Shown: positions 57,176 to 64,000 of the stretch, piece after piece
Layout of the letters: each line of letters opens with the position of its first letter
Numbering within the stretch: position 1 is the first letter of the stretch
Source of the DNA: Riptortus pedestris
Lineage: Eukaryota; Arthropoda; Insecta; Hemiptera; Alydidae
Direction of reading: 5' to 3'
Assembly (NCBI GenBank): GCA_019009955.1
Contig: CM032229.1
Location: 658,501 to 722,500, forward strand
Length of the DNA: 64,000 nucleotides
Made by a program: the position numbers and the translations under genes
The notes under the pieces: generated by a model
Told to the model about the DNA's origin: nothing
The model's database searches: none
The model's input: the letters and a program-made list of their open reading frames with translations, nothing else

Positions 57176-57594
57176 CAAGTTAATACGCTTGTAATCGACA
57201 TGGAAGAGTTAATGCTAATTCAAATGCCGAGTTTTCTTTAGTCCAGTTTAGTCATTGATGCCCAATAAAACAGTTGTCTCCCGCTTTATTTTTTTAGTGT
57301 ATATCTCGTATATACTTTGTTTTACAACAAAATTGTATATAACAAAAATTATTTTAAATAACAAAATAAATAATTGTTGTTATGTGCATGTTTTCCGAAA
57401 AACAATAGAAAAATAAATAGCGCGATTTTTCATTTTAAGCCTCCTTATTTAAGTTTATCTCAATACATACCAAATATAACTCACAAAAACTACAACACAC
57501 ATAAGAGTCACCATCACAAATGCACACAATTTCTAACGGAACAAAAAGGACATTTATTTCACAAGATTTAAAATTCAAGACAATGACAAACAAC

Positions 57595-58130
57595 TCACAG
57601 ACAAAACAAACGTGTTTACATATACTTTAGGACTGTTTAACAATCAATCAAAATAGATCAAATTTAATAATGAACATAATTTTAAAAGGAGTTAATTGGC
57701 CAGAACCACCTCATATTATATTTAACAAATATAATAAAGAACTTATGCAGTTTATCAAAAGTATAGATATGGATGTAGCAAAAATACATTAGAATGTAAA
57801 GTTGATTGTGAGGAATTATAATTCAATATATTTACCTTACATAGACTTGCAAATTAAACATCGGTTGAGTTTAACTTTAATTGATTTGTTTTTTTTGTTC
57901 TTATTTTATTTATTTTTTTATTTTATTTATTAATTTTATTTGTAGTTATCTTACTTATTTTAATATTTTATTTTATTATGTTTTTTATATTATATTTTAG
58001 TAGATAGTTGATTAGCGTGTATATATTATAAAATAAAAGTGTATTTAAACATAATCATACATGTAATATGCCATGTGGCAATGCAATATGTATTCAAATA
58101 AATAACTCCTCATAGCGTTACTATGAGGAG
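57595..58130 (+). pseudogene. LINE ORF C-terminal tail and 3' UTR
   Basis: A frame reads QTCLHIL then, after a stop, DCLTINQNRSNLIMNIILKG and VNWPEPPHIIFNKYNKELMQ, ending at a TAG near 57790. This resembles the HILxxCxxxxxxR...W(P)...F tail of LINE ORF2 proteins. A T-rich 3' UTR follows to the A run at about 58130. It has split repeat R2. Confidence 0.5.
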
Positions 58131-58969
58131 AAAAAAAAAAGCCCCCCTTATTACCCCCACTCCTGTCGGAACCTAGAATTTTTAATATAGCTTATAATCA
58201 TACAAGAGTTAATGCTAATTCACAAACCGAGTTTTGTTAAATTCGATTTATTCGTTAGTGCCCAATAAAATTGTTGACTCAGTTTAGTGTTTACCGTATA
58301 TCTCGTTTATAATTTGTTATACGGACAAATTCTATTTAACAAAAGTTACCCTAAACATCAAAATAAACACTTCTGAAATGTGCATGTTTGCCGAAAAACC
58401 AACAGGAAAGGAAATATGGCGATTTTTAATTCCATGCCTCCAATAGAACCCCCACTACTAACCGTTCCTAAAAATATTAATACAAGTAATAATCAAGGAG
58501 GATTTAATACCAACCAACATATGGAGTTTCGTTATGTTCGGATTAGTCTTTAAGATCGTTGACTCCCTCAATAGTTTGTAGCGCGTATCTCGTTTATACT
58601 TCGGTATACGACAATATATCAAACGTTACTCTAAATAGCAAGACAAACAACATTTTTCATGTGCACATTTGCTAAAAACTGGAAGGAAACGAAATATCGC
58701 TATCGAAGTTCAGGTCTCCCTTTTAACCCTACTCCTGTTCGTCACAGAGAACATTTCTATAGCCTCAGAGTCTAAGTTGGGTAAGTAGTATTATACATAC
58801 CTGGTTTCATAAAATTCGTAAAAATAAAGTTCATGTTTTAGGCTTGAAAAAGTAACAAACAAATACACACCAAATCCAAAAATTGCAGATACCGTGTCTA
58901 TGGCATGTAAAACGAAAGAATATCGTGAATTTCGAGAAAAAAACCAATGTACAGAGAGCTTACAATTAT

Positions 58970-58974
58970 ATATG

Positions 58975-59005
<31 letters not shown>

Positions 59006-59025
59006 GGAGAGAGAGAGAGAGAGAG
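58970..59025. repeat. (TA)n-(GA)n microsatellite
   Basis: A short TA run followed by GA repeats, at the usual internal position in a HINE copy. Confidence 0.9.
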
Positions 59026-59027
59026 TT

Positions 59028-59150
59028 GTGAACGGACCTCATCTTCATCATCTCCTGGAAAGGAACGATGGACATTGAGAACATTTTTTCGAAAATCACG
59101 CCATGAGTACGACCTCGTTAGCTGATTTCCCTTAAGGATAATCTGCTAAT
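59028..59150 (-). mobile_element. HINE fragment R (5' end)
   Basis: GTGAACGGACCTCATCTTCA, GGAACGATGGACATTGAG, ATGAGTACGACCTCGTTAGC, TGATTTCCCTTAAGG, CTGCTAATAA. Confidence 0.8.
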
Positions 59151-59199
59151 AATACTGAAAAACATTGGCATTCACAATCTTCTCTTGTTAACATCTGGT

Positions 59200-60200
59200 T
59201 AGATCCGTTGCGACGCCAGCGTTCTTTATGTTACCACAATATATGTTGCCCCTGCAGATACATATCTTTGTTCGCTTGAATTTAAAGTCCTTGACGCGTG
59301 CTGTATCAGTTTGTGAGATCTAGCTGGAATTTTGTACTGGCATTTTGAAAACATTTCTACCCCACAGACTTCCACGCCCAATAAGCATTAGACGCTTAGT
59401 CTGTAGAGGCTTTGGACCTCTGTGGTAAATCGTTCGTAAAAGTTGATGGCGCCCAAAAACAAAACAGTCGATACTTTCAGACTTTTTTGACATCGGAGTG
59501 TTACTAGTTGCCTCAACTTTTTCCTACGTTGGGATACACACTATATCTAATGTCTCCATGCATTAGATGTATTATTCTTCTTCGTTTCTTCTTTTTACTC
59601 TTAGCCTTGCTTCTTACATTCTTCAGATGGATCTCTCTATTAGATCAAGTGACGATGAGGTCATCTAGAAGAACCTCTACCTTAAGTCCTTGCATTAATA
59701 TCTGCATAAAATGCTGAAATTTGCTGGGCTTGAAGAACCCGAATACCAAACTCCTATACAGAAAGTACCACCATGCAGTGCTCAAATAAGTAGAGTTCAG
59801 GGAGCAGGTTCCACCTCTGGTTGCAGATAAGCATTACGCAAATTGATCATGGCGAACTGTTGCACGCCAACTATTTCGATTCTAGGTTCTGAAACGTGGC
59901 CATCAAATGCTAATCCACAAGTATGTTTTCATTTAATGTGACAAAAAAAATCCCTACACATCTTTACACCAATCTTAGGAAGGGTCTCTAGCCTTTCAAG
60001 GTACTCGAATAAAAAACGCCTGAGGCAGAATGGTACTCGACGGTCAACGATTGCTTCGGGTTTCGTTCCGGACTTGGTGTCTTTGATTGTACCCAACTCG
60101 TATCTGGAGTCATCCGGAAAATCTTTCAATATTTTAACAACTTCCTCAGATCTATTTTTATATAAGTCTCCAACCCAGCAACTCCCATAGCTAGCCATAA
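59200..60200 (-). pseudogene. Gypsy-type retrotransposon pol relic
   Basis: The minus strand carries AIVDRRVPFCLRRFLFEYLE (about 60050-60000), like the (R)RVPFALRExLxxELxRLE entry into Gypsy RT. Then, in other frames, comes MINLRNAYLQ (about 59850), corresponding to the LDLxxAYxQ motif, and VLLDDLIVT (about 59670), corresponding to YLDDILV. Near 59420 is INFY-like sequence of the FLGxxNFYRRF region. Stops and frameshifts are frequent. LTRs were not found and the integrase is absent. Its relation to the gag-bearing element at 44.3 kb is unknown. Confidence 0.6.
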
Positions 60201-62349
60201 ACCATAGTTTCCTTTGGAAGATTTAACCGAAAGTCCTGACACCATGAGAGACAAAAAAGAGGCAAGTCTTTAGCCAACACCAGAAAAATGTTGTCCGTCC
60301 CTTTAGGGACATTCAAAATTCTCAGAACTTCCAGGACCCTCATAGCCCTTTCATCTCTAGTACTCTAATTTTATGAACTCTCATTTCGCAATAAAAGTGG
60401 TCCTTTGAAGCTACATATTTTTTCAGAGTAAGCTTTCCTTGTAATTCTTCTTTTCCTCGATGACTTCTTAGTCCTTCTGAATTAGCTCCTGGCATTAATT
60501 ATAGAATTAAGTTTTGTATTTCCATTTTTGCCTATCGGAAGAGTAGAAGAGTACTTTATCAAACAAACCTTTCTCTGGGCAATCTCTGCATATATATTAC
60601 TGCCGTTTTGGCTTAGTAAAGAGTGAATTCTGCCAGTATGCCTTCAGCTATGAGAACTGCATGATCCTTATTTTTGTCCTAAGAATAACTTGTTGAAATA
60701 CTCACTATCCTAAATGAATAAATTTAATATTAATATAAAATAGTGGGGGTAACTTAAAGATAATTACTCCCTCTCCAATGAAGTTGATTTGAATTTAATT
60801 CTCTAATGGGCTTAAAATTATTACACCAATATATAAAACCTACTATAAAATCATTCCTCGAGAAATAAAGAAATAAGTTCATTTTTGTTTAACAAAATAG
60901 AATTAGGTGTGAAAAAATAATTACAGGTGACTAAAATGCTAAAAATAGTTGAGCTAAGCATAACTTGCATTTGGTGCAAAACCTTGTTAAGTGGCTTGCA
61001 TAGCTTCTTTTCTATAAAGCTTTGCATTATTTAATAATTGTGTGTGGATTGCATTGAATTGTAGCATATTAAGAGAGAAGTGAGGAGAGGTAGGAGGCAG
61101 TGTCTTACTCCATTTTGTTTGTGCCCAGGGGGAGGTGTCGGCGAGCGGAGATGCTAGCCTAGGACTCCAAGTAGGACTATGGGCATGGACGCATCGTAGA
61201 CCTGCTGACCACCGTAAACCAGTGATTTTTAATTCCTTTTTTTCAATTTACAATTTATTAACATTTTAAATGCCCTTCAAATAACCGCTACTGCTTTTTT
61301 TTATTATTATTTATTTATTTCCAATATTAATAATAATGAACTGTTTGACCCGTAAGCCAGTATAATTATGTTATAAAAATCTTGAAAACGTATGATAAAA
61401 TATCATAAAATTATATTTTAAAATAATTAAATTGTCAAATTTCATCAAACGTTGATTATCATCATTTAATAACTCACAAATAAAAAGAAACCAAAAAAAA
61501 TAAAGAAACTTTAATACTTAATAATACTGTTTTAAACCCAATTTTATCAGAAGTAATTATAAATGACATTTGATTTCATAAATTAATAATTTATTTTATT
61601 CTTCTTTACGATATAAACCTTATTTAATATTTATAAATGGATTGAAATAATTAAAATATTTATGACAAAAAAAAGTGTATATTTTGACGAAAATGTTTTT
61701 CCTGAGAACATATTTCAGGCAGAGCTATTATTTATTTAATGTTTGAAAAGTAAACTAAGTTTAAAAGACACACATTTGAAATTAATAAATTGATTTAAAT
61801 GAATAAAAATTAATTAACATCTTAAGCGTATAAGCTGCAATCAATTTCTTTGATTTTTATACATCAATAAATTGCATTATTTATTGCATGAACCCCAACT
61901 TTTCTCAATTTCCTTTCACCTGCTGCATATAAATTGCTATATTATTCTTATAAAATTCCCTAAAGATAATTGGTGAGTGAAATTTGTGAAGTATCAGGCG
62001 CACCATGAAGGGCCAAGTGCTGTCACAAAAGGAAAGAAGGGACTCCCTCCTAGATGCTAATGTATCCCTAGTAAAGTAAGTCCTTAATTGCCCTTCTCTG
62101 TTGAGTAACAACTGACATAAAGAATAAATGTACGTCAAACAGATTCTTCTCAATAGATAAAACTTAGTGTACAACGATCTGGGGAAATCTAGTTAGGATT
62201 CAAACTTAATGCCATTCAACTAGCCCTTTATTCGGAAGAAAAAGAAACATTAAATGACCCTGTTAGCCGGCTGACTTGCTTTAGTCCCTTGGCATTGTCT
62301 CTGCCCTTTCTCCCGTATGACCAAGCCTCATGTTTAAACGTTGCTTTAG
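60201..62349. other. AT-rich region with one GC-richer island
   Basis: No supported gene. A GC-richer stretch at about 61078-61225 (GGAGGTGTCGGCGAGCGGAG) stands out from very AT-rich flanks and could be an exon or promoter fragment, but nothing confirms it. The minus-strand ORFs at 61905-62174 and 62228-62524 are unsupported or antisense to the LINE. Confidence 0.35.
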
Positions 62350-63813
62350 TCAGGATCTGCGCAAGCTGGTGAAGTCGAGGGTCACCAAAAGGCGATCCGT
62401 ACTTCTCCAGACTACCGATGCTGTCATGTGTCTCACAGACCAGGCCGAGATGCTGGCGACACATCTGTCTACAGCAGATCGGGCTAGGATGCGTCAGAGC
62501 GATGAGGCGTCCCGGGCGGAGCATGAAGATAACTTCATGTTCTCCTCTCCGAGGCAGCTCAATGCAATCCTGCGTCGGACCAAGGGAGGTAAATCCTCTG
62601 GTCTGGACGGGATTCAGTATGTCCTCCTACGCCAGCTTCCAAGGAAGTCTCTATCCAACCTGAACCACCTCCTCAACTCCTGCCTCCGTCTTCGACACTT
62701 CCCATCAATATGGAAACACGCCATAGTGGTTCCCCTCCTGAAACCCAATAAAAACGGCACCTCCCCTGACCACTACCGTCCCATCAGCCTTCTCCCACAC
62801 ATCTCCAAAGTCCTGGAGAAGATAATTCACCTGTATTTTGTTGATTTCTGCGAGAAGGCCAACCTCATCCCGATCGAGCAGTCTGGTTTCCGGTCCCGTC
62901 ATGTACCCTCTATCCCCTTGCCCGCCTCTATTCCAATACCGCTACTAACCTCCGCAGGAATACTGTCACGGCGATGATCTCAATCGACTGTACTCAGGCC
63001 TTCGATTCTGTCGACCACGCCAAGCTCCTTTCCACCCTTAATGAGTATGGATGTCCAGCCCAACTCTTAGTCATGCTCAGTTCCTTCCAACACGGCCGAT
63101 CCTTCCAAGTAAGGGTCGGCGAATCCCTCTCCGCTTCCCACCCTCTCAAGGTCGGAGTCCCTCAAGTCTCCGTACTCTCACCATCCCTTGTCACGGCGTA
63201 CACCGCAGAGGTGCTAGGTCGACGGTATCCTAGGACTGAGGTCGCAGCATACGTGGACGAAGTGGCAGTAATCAGTACATCTATCAGTTTCACCCACGCC
63301 CTATCCTTAGCTGAATCCGCCCGTCCCATAGCACATTAATTTAGTTTAGATATTAGTCGTTAGGATACTAGGTTAGGTTTAGTTTTAACACGCCCCTCGG
63401 GAACGCTTACGACCCTACCCGTTAATATAGTGTAGTATAGTCAAATAAAATCACACTAGAATTTAGTTTATTTTGTGCTCTCACAATCATATTTGAATTT
63501 TGGCTTTGAAATTCCTCCCTGGCATTGTAAGGCTACGTTCATCTTTTCTTCTTATCTTCTCTCCTACTATCTTTTTCCCTTCTTCTTTCGTTTTCTTCTA
63601 TCCTTACACCCTTCCCGGTACCGCCCGTTACCGGGAACCTTCAATCCTAGCTCTATTATAACCCAGCACCATTAAAACCCCCACCCTTAAAATTAGAGCT
63701 TCCTGCTCAGGAAAAGGGAAAACTGCCCTCACCTCCCTAGGTTTGAAGACCTATCCCCACCGACAATGGCACAGGTAAAACTAGGGCCTCAGATTAAAAA
63801 AAAAAAAAAAAAA
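62350..63813 (+). pseudogene. Jockey LINE copy 2, internally deleted and decayed
   Basis: Same family as 16994-19666. The frame from about 62352 reads LVKSRVTKRRSVLLQT, then DNFMFSSPRQLNAILRRTKG and HYRPISLLPHISKVLEKIIH. After a frameshift at about 62910 comes ISIDCTQAFDSVDHAKLL, and then a damaged catalytic motif, AAYVDEVAVIS instead of AAYADDVAIIS, so the RT would be inactive. The ORF breaks at 63339 and jumps into the 3' UTR, skipping the C-terminal third. The 3' end has CTAGGGCCTCAGATT and an A18 tail (63796-63813). The 5' end falls in the linker before the RT. Confidence 0.88.
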
Positions 63814-63829
63814 TCCTTCGCTTGCGGAT

Positions 63830-64000
63830 GCTTGGAAAAGGAAAATATCAAACCGTCCGTCTTGGAAGGGTTTGCATGTATGTTGATATCACGGAGGCGG
63901 TTTGATATATCCTGACAGGCAGTGGACGCAAGGTTGAGAGCACGGGTGGGGTTCATCGACGTACTGGGTATGGCCAGGTCATAGCTTGGGACTGGAGTCG
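63830..64000 (-). pseudogene. Jockey LINE RT fragment running off the window
   Basis: The minus strand reads STSMNPTRALNLASTACQDI and NIHANPSKTDG, matching the residues just after the catalytic motif in the 17.6-kb ORF (STSMNPSRALSLAESACQTI...NPSKTDA). It is oriented opposite to copy 2 and separated from its poly(A) by about 20 bp. It continues beyond 64000. Confidence 0.8.

Larger units (their letters stand above)
56700..58925 (+). repeat. Repeat family R2: diverged ~285-bp internal modules plus R2 tail
   Basis: Four related modules begin near 56725, 57268, 58268 and 58557 with GTTGACTCCC-like sequence, then (T/A)ATCTCGT(G/T)TATACTT, ACAAAAGTTACTCTAAAT, GTGCATGTTTGCCGAAAAAC-like and CCTCC...CCCCACTCCTG. 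The last runs into the R2 tail (CAGAGAACATTTCTATAGCC, TTTCATAAAATTCG, about 58750-58925) also found at 40320-40510. It is interrupted by a HINE fragment (56985-57175) and a LINE tail (57595-58130). Confidence 0.55.

Overview
This is an AT-rich, intron-bearing, repeat-dominated stretch of a eukaryotic nuclear genome, almost certainly an arthropod and most likely an insect. The evidence is the mix of Jockey-type LINEs, Penelope-like, Helitron and DINE-1-like elements, the short (~110-125 bp) candidate introns, and a signal peptide that begins straight after a splice acceptor. The species cannot be named from the sequence. There is no bacterial-style gene organisation.

Host coding sequence is sparse. 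Three pieces look genuine: a 416-codon secreted protein with a basic N-terminal half and a glycine-rich, acidic C-terminal half (8538-9788, +); the main exon of a small secreted protein (25387-25719, -); and one GC3-rich exon with a single transmembrane segment (40837-40968, +) whose downstream intron holds a 50-bp minisatellite. None was recognised by name.

The rest is mobile and tandem DNA. The commonest component is one non-autonomous family, called HINE here, with about 19 copies or fragments. It starts TTTTAGCAGATTTCCC next to a 20-bp palindrome, ends with the same 12-bp motif inverted, a 6-bp-stem hairpin and GGACTTTT, and carries internal (TA)n or (CA)n. This is the architecture of DINE-1/Helentron-associated elements. 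Other elements are a deletion-derived Helitron with both ends (3124-4450), a 5'-truncated Jockey LINE with an open RT frame between 19-bp target duplications (16994-19666), decayed Jockey relatives (52.7 kb, 62.3-64 kb), a second LINE lineage (29.2-31.3 kb), RNase-H-type LINE tails (1.4-2.9, 37, 57.6 kb), a Tc1 relic (15.5-16.2 kb), a Penelope-like element with a GIY-YIG domain (53.7-54.9 kb), a Gypsy pol relic (59.2-60.2 kb) and two tRNA-derived SINE families.

Four large tandem arrays have unrelated units: 41 bp (11.6-15.1 kb), 28 bp (21.7-23.4 kb), 50 bp (41.1-43.3 kb) and 156 bp (48.5-52.6 kb). Long open frames in the 28-bp and 156-bp arrays follow from stop-free units and are not evidence of genes.

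The most unusual object is at 44.3-46.3 kb. A short-LTR retroelement with a polypurine tract carries a Gypsy-type gag segment followed in the same frame by a coiled-coil segment resembling the N-terminal region of the host scaffold protein Dlg5, with no pol recognised. It looks like a retroelement that captured a host transcript, now decayed. The HINE family, and its possible contribution of promoter and 5' leader to the 8.5-kb gene, is the second main point of interest.
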